A stretch of 64,000 nt of DNA from Hydractinia symbiolongicarpus (taxonomy: Eukaryota > Cnidaria > Hydrozoa > Anthoathecata > Hydractiniidae): the NCBI RefSeq assembly GCF_029227915.1, contig NC_079887.1, forward strand, positions 16,365,650-16,429,649, given 5' to 3'. This document shows positions 1-11,909 of the stretch, in pieces; within the stretch, counting starts at the first letter, position 1; each line of letters begins with the position of its first letter. Below the pieces are notes generated by a model, which worked only from the letters and a program-made list of their open reading frames with translations, was not told the origin of the DNA and did no database searches. A program made the translations under genes and the position numbers.

Positions 1-1240
1 AAATATATTTATAAGCAACACCAGACATTCTCAGCGTAATATTTTTGAATTCATCTGTCTACAAATCGAGATCTGAGTAACTATATTAACATTTAAGCAA
101 CTAATCTTGTGATTATGTTTTCAGACCATATGTTGGTTAAGCTAAAACCGACACATTTTGATATCCCAGTTAAACCGTAATCGTCATATAGTCATACTAA
201 GCGCCACGTTGGCCTATTCATAAAAAACAAAAAATGAGGTAACTTGAGTACAAAAAAATTTTTTGACTGGAATGTTGTTTCTGAGTAAGATCAATGTAAT
301 GAACTTGGTATAAATTTTTTTGTATAAGCTATACTACTTGAGTTCCAGAATTTACGCATTTTAAAGGAGGCCGATAAGACTTTTTGAAAAACTTACAGAC
401 TTTGACCAAATAATAAAGAAATAGGTACAATTTTTTTTTATCAAAGAAATGTGATCAACGGCTGGCCAAGTAGTAAAAATGAATTTAGCCGAAATGTTGG
501 TTAAGCTTCACCTGAAACATTTTGATCTCTCACAACTCGATTTGATAGAATTAAGGCCTTCCAAAACATGCTAAAAACATGCTAAGTATTATATTTCCCA
601 GATTATTTTTGCATGTTTTAAGTGAATATGCTGTAAGTTTTATGTTCTGATTTTAAACACTTTGGTCTAATTAAATACTTTAGAAATAAACAATTCGCCC
701 CGTATAATCCTACCCAGGTAAACAATGACTTAAAAAAAATTTCTTGGCGTTTTTCCCTAAGTAGCTAAACAATGTTTAAGGCGAAGTGTAATATAAAAAA
801 AAGGAACCAAAATTTTAAAATGAGGAAGGTAGCTAAGAATCACATAGTATTATGTTAGGTAGGGTTTTTAGAGATGATAAAACCAAAGTATCTCTTGGTG
901 TCTATAGGTTGATAGCTACAACATCAAAATAAATACGTTTAAAGTATGTATATGTGCGAAAAAAGTGATAAAAACTCAATTAAACTTTCAAAATATATAA
1001 AAATATAATTAAGAAAGCATAAAAGAGCTGTGAAAGGTACATAAAGAAGTTGTGGCTACCCTTACCGGCTTTGGCCAGAGGTTATACTATTTATATACTA
1101 TTAAAAAAACCTTTGCTACACGCAGCTACCATTTCGGCTAACTAACAGACACGGTTAGGTTTACGAAATAGACTAGATAACAGAATTTTTTCTCACGTTT
1201 TAGCTCACAGAAAGACAGGCATACCGGGAGAATTTTAATA
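1..1240. other. no gene recognised (downstream of KIF12-like gene)
   Basis: AT-rich sequence with short poly-A and poly-T runs. I searched the minus strand for further kinesin stalk or tail exons and found no convincing coding segment with splice sites. If the KIF12-like transcript continues past its last clear exon, its 3' UTR or a distant tail exon could lie here or outside the window. Confidence 0.4.
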
Positions 1241-1383
1241 TAGACTAGTTAGCAGTCCAAGGATAAATCTGCTTGGCTAACTTAACCTGTTCGCGTTTTT
1301 GTGCATCTGTAGCACGATTATAAATCGCACAAAATATAGAAAGGATTTTTAGCGTGTACTCTGTGAAGTGAACATCAACTCAC

Positions 1384-4300
1384 CATTTTAACAATAGGTT
1401 TGTTTTTGATGTTCTTGGCACGATTAGCATATCGCAATGTGTTCATAGTGTCTTGAAGAACGTACGAAGAAGGAGATATACATGCTATCTGGAAAATACA
1501 AATAACAAAAATGTAGCAGCAGAAGAAAAGAAATATGGAATGTCTAATGCAATCAATATATAGATTGTATGAGTCTGCCTGATAAGAATTGCCTTCTCAA
1601 ACAAATGAGTATAAAAACTTGTTATATAGGTGCAGTAAACAGACAATAAAAAAGGTTGTTTACTTATGAAAAAAATGTTGCACTTTACCCAATAACGTTG
1701 CGTACCATTAAAGTGAACCCATCTCCACCTAAACTGTCTGCTAATAATTTCGTCAGTTTGCTTTCTCGATACGGTATATGGTTTCCCTTTTTCTTAGGAT
1801 CACCAAGCGCTGATATACAGTTTCCTAGGAAAAATAAAAATAGGAGAAAATAGATAAATAAGAACAAAAATGAAAAATAAAGTGTAAATAAGAATATGGA
1901 AAATTAAAACAAAAAAGAAATGTGACAGTTGCGCCAACAGGTAGGAACGGTGAAAAATTGTTCAATTATAAACAAGATACTTTGTGTTGCTCAAATACCT
2001 AATGCTACTATAAAAAAACAAACAAGTATATACCTAAAGTTAGCAAGCTTTTATTGATATTATTTGATTCTGCTAAACTTTCTCCAGTTGATTTCGTTTC
2101 TTTTACACGTTCACTACCTAGAACAGAATGATACTATTATGTTGTATTATTTTCTAAGCAATAAAAGCGACAGTGTGTCTGTGGTTAGAACAGTACGATT
2201 CGTATGTTAAGACCATCTGTTTAAATTCTGTCATATAACCTTTTCAATCCATGTTAGTATAGATTACCGATAATAAACCTTAACATCAAGTATGAAAGCT
2301 AACTCTTAACAGTACCAGAAGTAATAGGCCAGCCGTAGAGTAACCATATGAACTCGCCATGCAAGTATAATACTTTGCAAACATTCTTAAAAAGAATAAG
2401 AATATAAGGTGGGAGTCGTAACCTAGCAAAAAAATAGTCAAACGTTAAAAATGCACTAAGTATAACATAACGCAGCTCAATAAGAAGCATAAACCAAAGT
2501 TATCTTTGTTACACTATTCTGATCACAGAGGATTCTGAGTTTCCCCAGCTCACCTGCTAAATCAACAAAGCTAATCTTTCCATGTTTAACTATTGGCAAT
2601 GCAGATTCTTCGTCAGAATCAAACTGAATAAACATAAAAAAAAACATATAATTAAATAGGAATTTTAAAAAGGACTGGTATGAAAACTTGACAGGGAGAA
2701 ATACAAGGTATTTAATTTAAGAACTTTCAAGGTATAACTTTAAACAGGTGGGTGGGTGCTTTCAAAAGAATGCATAGTTGTTTACAAAAAAAATCTTGTT
2801 CTCGTTTTATCAATATCTTCACATGTTAAACTTTTGAAACATCTTACAGAAAATGAATTTGTTGAACATTTGTTACTCTGAGTCGATATAAACTTTTACA
2901 TTACTTCCTATTTTACCACGTAATAAAACTGCTCAACATTGCTCACCTCTTCCTCACAGTCAACATACACAGTAAGAATACTATGGCTTCGACTTGAATG
3001 ATCGTTCATCGCATGCATTCCAACCTGTTTGTACAAGGAGCCTGGAAATGAAATATTAATGTTACTTTTATGGATTTATTTTTGTAAACTTTTTTAATAC
3101 ATCTTGGAAGAATTTAACTTAAAAAATTATGGATTTTTTTGGAACATATTTTGAGAAAAGATAAAAAAAACGTTTTCTTAATTTCTTCATGAATTTGATT
3201 TTACAAACTTTGTTCTGTTTATTAAAAAGTAGTGTGTGTTCACTGTGTCGAAAGATTCAAAAAGCCTTTTTTCTTAATCATAGCAGTGAAGAAATAACAA
3301 AGCTTCTGTCCAAAAGATTATGATCGAAGATGTAAAAATATTTAACCAAACCGCTTGTAAGTAACAAAAAATACTTATACACAGACACAATACAACTCAA
3401 ACACTGTTAACTTAAAGAAAAATGAAATTTGTGAAATAGTAGCCCCCAGGCTAGTGATAAAAATACACATTAATCCACCTTGTCTAAATAACCGAAAGAA
3501 GAAGCTTTAACGCTCAGAATTATATGGTTAAGATTTTATTTTAGCAAATACATACAATCAGTTATATAATCAAGTTGAAACGAGTTGTTCACCTTCTATT
3601 AATATGGACATTAAATCCTCCAGACATTCACATTCCATTGTAAATAAATTATCAACATAGAATCCCTTCTTTCTGGACCATCGAACAGGTAAAGTATCAT
3701 ACGCATTTGATGGGTTTAGCAAATCTTTAACCTAAAGTGCACAACAAGTAAAATGTCATAACGACTAATCAATCAAAGAATATAGGAAACATATTAACAG
3801 TAAAACATTTAAAACCTTTTCATTATACACTTCAAGAAACGATGCTTTAATTCTGTAGTCAAGAGTGGGACGTTTCGAAATAGCTTCATACATGTAGTGA
3901 ATTGATCTAAAATGAAATCCCTTTTTAATTTTCAGGACTGTTTTGGGATAATTATTTAGATGAATAGTAAATTGTCGTAAAATGTGTTTAATATTAGAGT
4001 AACGAATATGTAAAAATTATTGTCTTCACAACTATACACAGTTAGGTCATTTTAAGTGAAAATACATGAAACCTCTCAAACTTTAACTAATATTATACCA
4101 ACCTTGGCACAAGACCAGGTAATTCATTATTCCCAAGCATGTCTTCTACATTCTGAAAACAAAATCAAAACTTCGCACCAAGAGTTCAAACATAATTTAG
4201 AAATGAAAGGTATCTGGGAAGACAAAAGACATTAAAGTTTGTTAAAAATAACAAAAATATTAAAGAGTTCTAAGCAGAAAAAGAGAAGTTTGAAAACATG

Positions 4301-7300
4301 TTTCAAATATTTCCTACTTGATCTGCTGGTCCAGTGATAGTGTGTGTTTTCCCTGAACCAGTTTGTCCAAATGCAAACACTGTGCACGAAAACCTATGAA
4401 AAACAAAACAAAAAAAGGATGCCAAGAATAGGACATAAATTATATTTCATTTTTTATAAGGGGAGGTAAAGTTTATTATTTTTTTCGACAAAAAATAAGT
4501 TTAGTTGCAAACTCGGATTTACCCGTCTAATGCTTTTTCAATTAAATCTCTAATACCACACTCTTCAAATACCTGTTTTAAATAAAATAAATTAGATCAT
4601 TCTTTGCAAAAAATGACTAACAAAATGTACAATACAATGCCACAGTATTAATATCATTAATATCTATGGCAGCGATAGAGTGAATCACAATTTTAAGGAA
4701 AATAACTTTTGAAATAAAGCCTTTTTTTATTATATTATCGATGTAAATTGTTTATCACTTTTTTACTTTGTTATGAAGAATCAATCGATAACACGATTTG
4801 TATGCCTATAAAAAGTTAGGTTGAAAGGCATTTATCTTTACTATATGTAAGTTAACAACACAAACCTGATTTTGACTAGCACGATCATCGAATATTGTAT
4901 TAAATGTGAATGGTTTTGTTGTACTGGAGTCAATATCTACCTACAAAAACAAGAATACGCATGCCACAGAAGCAAAATGTGTTTACTGCATTGAATGTAG
5001 CAGAATGTAAAATATAATGGCTAGAAGTTGACAACATTACAAATTTCGAACCGGTAGAATATTTCTTTTCTGTGTTGGCTAAGATGTCTGTATAGGATTA
5101 CACATTTTAGATATGAGATTTTACGCAAGCAAGATTCCGTGCCTGTCTTCAGGACAAGCATTAAAATCTCATGTTCGCATAAAAACAGATTTTTCCATTA
5201 TATCCTTATTATATTTTTATGATGGCAGATCATTCTCAGTAGAATCATTAATATTATTTCCCATTCAAAATGAAAATAATTAGGTGACATAAAAGTTTAG
5301 TAGGCATGAATTTCATATTGGTACATAAAAGATCATGCTGGCATACTCTGATTAAAATATATCTTTATTCATACCCATATGCTACCTTGTCCTGGATATT
5401 CTATAATTGCTTTATCGCCTCTTGCTTTTTCACTTGCACACAATGGTCGAATCCTTTTTAAGATGAGCAGATTATCAAGTTACATATAAAAAGTGTAAAA
5501 GTGTGTGTACACAAATATTCAAAGAACTTTTCTTTCGCTTCAATCAATCAACCATGACTTTATTCAATCTAGGTATTAAAATTTGTTACTTAAATTTATT
5601 GAAAATTTTCTGTGACTGCCTGCATAAAATGTTGAAAGGTTAAAATTAATTCAATTAAAATCAAAATCACTGTGGCAGGAAATTATTTTTTTTCAAAAAA
5701 GGCAAAATTGTCTACCTTACAGCAACTCTCACATTGGATGTAGAAGAATCATATGCTGATGAAGATCGCGAATAACTCTCACTAAAAAAATAATGATATA
5801 TAGTATAAATAACATATAAAAATGAATAAACACACCAAATCAGGAATTAAATAAAAACAGCAAAACAACAATATTATCTGTCAAAACTCAAAGCTATACG
5901 TCCTAAGGAACATTTACCATCTACATTTTTATCTCTTACAGTAACTTTTATATGGACAGGTACATATATCAACCTGGAGGAAAAGAACAATTTTGCTTCT
6001 TATGGGCCTGATGCAAGAGATAAAACAACAAAATTAAATGTTGTCCACCATCAATAAAATCATCTCAAAACTCACATAAATTGTGTAACATCAGATTTTC
6101 TGTGCAAAAAATCTTGCAACTCTAAAATTTCATTCCACCACATAATCAATGCAAGGAACATTTATACATTTGTATTTCTCAAATTTTATATATGTAATAA
6201 ATCATTTATTTGCTAAGTTATGTTTATTGCATATAGTATCATGTGCTGATCTAATTTTTTTGGACAAACTATATCCACACTAGAGATGTTTAGTTTGAGC
6301 ACCCTAGTTATAAATTGCCTAAAAATTGCTGCTTTTTTAAAATTTCCCAGGTTTCGGTCACATAAATATACATTATGAAGAAACACTTAAGATGAAAAAG
6401 AAGAAATAGTAAGAGAAAGGGAAGAATTCTAAAGATGTGCAAAGTAGCGTTGCACACATAAAGAACAGTGGTAGAAAATTCAAATGGATTTTCTACTGGC
6501 TAACAGTAGAAAATCCATAGTATCCATAGTATAATATTACTATTCTTTTAATTTCTAACATTGCAACTACATAGTTGAGTGTGTCAGTCTGAAATCATCC
6601 TGTTATTTGCTCCAACCTATCAGACATGGTGTGTAAGCCATTAACTTCATTAAAAGGATTACCACAAATATCTGTGTTTTTGCTAACATCAAAACAATAA
6701 CAGTAAAGCCATTTTATTGAAACTATAAACGCTAGATAAACAGTGTGAATTTTTGTATCCACAAACTTTTTAAGTAAATGAACCTCATAATAATAATCTT
6801 TTTTTTTTCTCCTTTTAACTAGCAAAACACATAAAAGAGATTTTATATTAAAAAATATTATTGAAAAGTTTACTGCTTAATGTTAAGCTAAGCCTACTCA
6901 ATGAAACATCTAGCAACACAAGAATGTCATTGTTACAGTTTTTAAAACTACAATGTGTCATAGCAGTATAGTAACATATGCATAATAGTTAAAAAAAATT
7001 ATAAAAAAGTTTTATTGCTAAAAGACAGTGAAATTAAATGAGGTGGATTTAGGCAATATGTTATTAAACCAAACTTTTTGACAGCTTCCTGCAAAATATT
7101 ATTCCATATGCATCATATTGCAGGATTCCACACAATAAACAGGCTTCAAAATATTTCAGCAACATTTCCATCCAAATTTCGTAAATCTTTAAAAGATGTT
7201 GCACCATGCGCATGCAAATTATAGGCAAAAATTTGGTATGAAATTGTTCCCACTTGCAAAGACCATTTCATCAACACATTAATGCAAAAATTTTGACATC

Positions 7301-9902
7301 ATTCAAAATGATTTCTGCATAAATTCCACACAACAGAAGTACACAAATCCAAAACACTGTTCAATCTTTTGCCAAATTTTAAAGTACTTTTACATATTTT
7401 TGTTTATTATAATGGCTACTTTAAGATTATAAGATTAAGATTGTTTGTTTGGTAATGACAGGGTTGATGTCTAACCTTGGGCTTCTTTTTTGATGGTTGT
7501 TTTAGAAGAATTCAACAATTCATGTATTTTCTCATGAAAAAATCTGCTTATTTTTATGAAAAATTTGTTTTCTTATTGATAATGTCTAGTAAGATTTGCT
7601 TTCTATAATCATTACATTAACATTTTAATTTAGGTCACGCTGTCAAATGTCAACCAACGAGGTGCAAACATGTCAAAAACTTTTATTAGACTATCAAAGC
7701 AATATATTTTGGCATCTTTTTATAGATATTTATTTGTTTATAGTTGGTAAGGTCATAACAGCGCCTTTAAGCCATCTGGGTCTTTCCCACTTTTGTTCCC
7801 TTTCTACAAATCATTTTCTTTTTTCTTTTTTGCGCAGTTTCAACCCTAAATTTTTCGTCAAAACAACTGCATTAGTTTTTTATATTACTCTTAGTGGTAT
7901 CTCAGGAAATGAATTACCAAAAAAGTTTTACCATTTATAACTTTGCACCTCGCCTCTTGGTTGATGTCATTAGAAATATAACAGATAAAATGACTTTAAA
8001 ATGTAGGTAAACAATTGTGTGTTTTCCATGTGCACAAAAAACGTCAACATAACATAACAACATAAGATAAGTGTAATGCTACACTTGACACTAGTTATTT
8101 AATCCTCATTCACTTTACTTTGTTTTCAGGAAAACAATATTAATAATCTCACATAGGCTCAAACAAATCATACAACTAATATCTCTAGCTATAAAAATAC
8201 CTGTATTCTATTCAGCATTGCTATTTTGAAAATTCCCGTCAATTTTAAAAACTAAGGATTAGCCTTATACAATTAGTTTTTAAAACTTTTTAAGCCTTTG
8301 CAAACCAGTGAAAACCGTCCTTTAGTAAATAAAAATAAAAGTTAAAAACAAAACCCTCTACTCATACCTTCCACTATTGGATATCAATGAAAACCCCCTC
8401 GGTTTCTTTACTGCAGAAGATTTCTTTCTAGACTTTTCTGCAGATCTAGTGGCAATATTTAATGATGGTAAATTTGGATCTTGCTTCATAATCTCTTTTG
8501 ATATATCAAGTTGCTTCAGGAAAAATGGACTATTCAAGCGAGCCGGTACATAATTCAAATTTTCAGTTGTCGCTAATGTTGAATCCGATAATTTCAAAGT
8601 ACTGGTTGAACTTTCAATAGACTTATCAGAAGACAAAGAGGTGGAAGATTTTGTCATATTGTCAACATCAATGTTCCATGCATGTTTCTGGTGGTCTTTT
8701 GACTCATTGCAGAAGAGGTTGCCATCTGTCCTATGCAAAAAAACAGATTCAAATATTTATAATAACTATTTCTATGCATAAATACTTCTGGATAATATAG
8801 ACAAGCACAGACTTAAAGATAACAGGAATTCAAGTTACAAAGATTAAGTAGTTTACTTTAGTAACAACACCACAACATTTCTTTGCCTATTTAAATTTAT
8901 ATCAGACCAATAAAGACAAGGAAGTAAGATTTAAAAAGAGAATATAGTAAAAAAAAAATTGTTTAGTTGAGCGCTCAATTTTCTATTCAATAGAAATAAC
9001 ACACTAAAAAAATATTATTTATTTATCAGAACATGAAAATATGCATATAATTTTTATTTTTATTTCATTTATACTTATAATACTTATTTTTTTGAGATCT
9101 ATTTTATTTTATTTCATAGAAATTAAAAATTCTCATTTTTTTTACACGACATGAGCCCATAGGTTTAACTTGTGTGTAAGTATAATATTGATTTTATGAC
9201 CTATATGTAGTGAGATTTGAATTCACAACTCTGTGTGTACGGTAAAGATAAAAAAAACATTTAAGAAGGTGTGGACAAAATTAGTTTTAGAAAAAAAAAT
9301 ATGCCACCCCTTGACTTTTATTGCAAGAAATCAAAATTTTTGATTTCTTGTAATCAAAAATTGTTTAAATAAAGTGTGTTTAGAAATAATGATGTCATGA
9401 AATAATGATGTTGTTTTGATTGTCTGACAAAAGCCAACTACATAGATTTGGTTTTCCGTTACATTGAAAAAAAACTTTATCTTGTCAGTTGATATTTAGC
9501 ATGATTCTTTTAATTGCTACTTATTCTTCCTGTGAAAGTAGAAACTTTCATGGGCTGTCTAAAGAGGCAACAATTTGGAAATCAAAACAGTGAAAGCAAA
9601 TGATTCTTGTTTTAAACTTTGCCTTACCTGTTTGTATCTGAATTAATGTTCTTCATACTCTCACCGATACCCTCGTTTAATTCAGTAGAATCATTATTAA
9701 TATTTATATTTGAAATCGACATTATGTCATCATCTTGAATGTCTGTTAACGCTGAAGATTTACAAGTGGAACTCACTGTTGATTTGGAATGTCTTTGCTT
9801 TACATGGCTTCTCTCCTTTTTAAGTGCCTGTTGTGGCTTATTGACCGATTCCAGCAATGCAAAATTTCTGTTGTCAACAGCCTCCTCATCATCACGTTGC
9901 AT
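1384..9902 (-). CDS. KIF12: kinesin-12-like motor protein (KIF12 type), 15 exons
   Basis: Microtubule motor ATPase. Exons in transcript order: 9902-9628, 8730-8368, 5781-5716, 5453-5375, 4940-4866, 4572-4523, 4393-4318, 4152-4103, 3906-3816, 3731-3593, 3041-2947, 2623-2554, 2117-2034, 1824-1706, 1488-1384. Every junction is GT-AG and all phases agree, giving about 579 codons. Visible motifs: motor start NVRVAVRIRPL, P-loop [10 protein letters not shown] (exon 4393-4318), switch [10 protein letters not shown] (3041-2947), switch II DLAGSE split across 2554/2117, [19 protein letters not shown] (1824-1706), and [17 protein letters not shown] at the motor end. LPVRW..GFYV (3731-3593) and [11 protein letters not shown] are typical of KIF12. 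Oddities: the first two exons form a Ser/Thr-rich extension, and the motor starts near residue 229. After the last clear exon only a few codons are supported: an acceptor near 1308 gives a stop near 1279, or GTGAGT is read through to an immediate stop. The start Met at 9902 is the first in frame; an upstream exon cannot be excluded. Confidence 0.9.
5782..8367. other. large intron of the KIF12-like gene
   Basis: This 2.6-kb intron separates the N-terminal extension exons from the motor exons. It is AT-rich. I saw no coding exon; a 97-codon plus-strand open frame near 7647 is antisense to the gene and has no recognisable motif. A short perfect hairpin lies at 6484-6518. Confidence 0.55.
6484..6518. 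repeat. 15-bp perfect inverted repeat, 5-nt loop
   Basis: Arms ATGGATTTTCTACTG and its exact complement surround the loop GCTAA, inside the large KIF12 intron. Probably a MITE remnant or a chance palindrome. Confidence 0.6.
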
Positions 9903-11221
9903 TTTTACATCATTCTCAATTTTTATATTTTCTTGTTGTTGCTTATATAGAAGTTTAAATTTAGTTTGTTACTGTAGAAATCCAAATGCATGAACATGTA
10001 CAGAGTACTAAATTCCTATATGTAGACAATTTCCAAAATTATACTCTAAAGAGATAATAATTAATATATAAATATATAAAATACAAATCTTCTAGAAGTT
10101 GCTTAATCACTCTAAATAATTATAATCATCATAATTGCATCAAGCGTACTCAAACCACATTGACTAGCTTGTTTCATTTCAGATGATCTTCCATTGATTT
10201 GCACAGACTTTGTGGGGTAGGCCTGTGTTGTGCATTAGTTGGTCAGGGAAGTTCTTAAAAAGGATGGAAACACAAAGTTCAGTTAACCAACCAAGAAAGA
10301 CTACAAAGTTAAATCATAAAATTATATTACTTAGAGCAACTTTAGATAAAACATTTATTATTATTAACATTTATAATATATAACAAATAATCCAAAAATA
10401 TACTTTCACATTAACTATTCAATGTCACGACAGATGAATTCATAACAACCACAAAAATAATGGGGATCAGATTTCTATATAGAAAGAAACATTGTTTATC
10501 TTTTGTTTTGTGAAACAGTTACTTCATCAGACAGTAGATTTACTGTCCAAAAACAATTTTAAGCTATTCAAGGATTAAAGAAACAATGAAGTAACATAAA
10601 TAAAATATGCATGAATGAGTCACACACGCTCATTTGTATCACAAGCAACAAGACTTCAAGAACTTTTTATTAAAATATTAAACATAATATTAAATTAACA
10701 ATTAAGTTATTTTAAATTAATGCTATATCATTAAATATTGAATCATTCTATAATTTTTTTGGCTTCATTTATATTTATATAGAAATTATAGTTACATTTC
10801 TTCATTATATTTTTCGTTACAGAATCAATTTTTACAAAATCAGATGTAGTTCCTTCTCGCCACTTGTTGCTGAAATAAATAAAAATAAGTTGATCTAATG
10901 TAATATTGCCAAGTCAATGTTACAAATTATTTTTATTGACTCGTTCTTATGACAAATATTTTAAAATTATAAAAAGAAAGATAAAAAGTTCCATTATTAT
11001 CAAAAAAACATATTTTTTTACAAAATGCGTTTTATTAACTTAATGCACCAAGAAACAGTTAACAAAATTGCTCACTTTTTTAAAATATTTTAGAAAGTTG
11101 TTTAAAAACTTCAAATTTGTTAAAAACGTACCATAAAAATTATAATTTGTGCAAGGTAAAACTATAAGATCTTAGACATTAAATCCAATATTGTAATGTA
11201 TATATCAGTGTATATAGGTTA
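9903..11221. other. intergenic, no gene seen
   Basis: AT-rich region upstream of the KIF12-like first recognised exon. The reading frame stays open for about 15 codons upstream of 9902 and then meets a stop next to a CTACAG acceptor-like site. The 5' UTR or a non-coding first exon may therefore lie here. No other gene is supported. Confidence 0.4.
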
Positions 11222-11374
11222 ACCTGTACATTAGCTTCCTAAGTACTGCAAAAACGATGGACCATGTGGGACTTGAACCAACGACCTTTCGCTGGCTTGG
11301 AAATTTCCCTACCAACTGCGCTATCCATCAGATGGTATCTCTCCAGCGCATGCAACCAAGGATCACCTGTACAT
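11222..11374 (-). mobile_element. retroposed tRNA-like sequence with 10-bp target duplication
   Basis: The direct repeat ACCTGTACAT occurs at 11222-11231 and 11365-11374 and brackets 133 bp. On the minus strand the insert holds a tRNA-like segment (11329 down to 11256) with A-box TAGCGCAGTTGG, B-box GGTTCAAGTCC and a six-pair acceptor stem (GATGGA with TCCATC). The base before the presumed anticodon is G rather than U and the anticodon stem is poor, so this is a tRNA-derived SINE or retroposed pseudo-tRNA, not a working gene. Confidence 0.65.
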
Positions 11375-11856
11375 ATATAGTATTTAAATCATTTCATAAA
11401 AATAATGGCTTAGAAAGTTTTGAAAAGTTCTAAAATGAATTATGTATTATTTAGTCCCTCTTTTCGTTAAGAAAAATTTTGTAAAAAAAACAACCTAAAA
11501 TTTGATTTTTCAAAAACTTAATTTCATGAGTTGCAAAAATGATTAACATTCGCAATAATAGCAATCTTAGCAAAAATTTTTAGTATTTTTTGTGAATTTA
11601 TCAAAAATTCATGAAATCGCCAAAAGGTATTATATTTAAATATATATTCCTGAAAGGTAGATATTTAAACTTTATTCATGTGAATTAATCGACACAAATA
11701 TATATGTAAAAATTACACGTGCTCCTTCAAAGTCTCTTACATTTTTGCTAATAATATTATACCTTAGGATTAGCACATCAGTTTGCAATAAAGTTTTATG
11801 GTTAATCCAAGAATTTATTACATTATCTGCCCTGTGCATGCATGTGCATGTTTATT

Positions 11857-11907
11857 GCTCTTAATTGCAAGATTACTTCCATGGAATGTAATCTTGTACT
11901 TAAGAGC
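11857..11907. repeat. imperfect hairpin of about 51 nt
   Basis: GCTCTTAA..GCAAGATTAC folds onto GTAATCTTG..TTAAGAGC around a TTCCATGGAAT apex. It sits in an intergenic stretch with no flanking gene signal; most likely a MITE centre. Confidence 0.55.
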
Positions 11908-11909
11908 TT

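Noticed and set aside
7647-7940. 97-codon plus-strand frame
   Set aside because: Inside the large KIF12-like intron on the opposite strand, low complexity, no motif or splice context.
9324-9350. 27-bp AT-rich palindrome
   Set aside because: Short and low in complexity; expected by chance in such AT-rich DNA.
11256-11329. functional tRNA gene
   Set aside because: Position 33 is not U and the anticodon stem is weak; it is bracketed by a target-site duplication.
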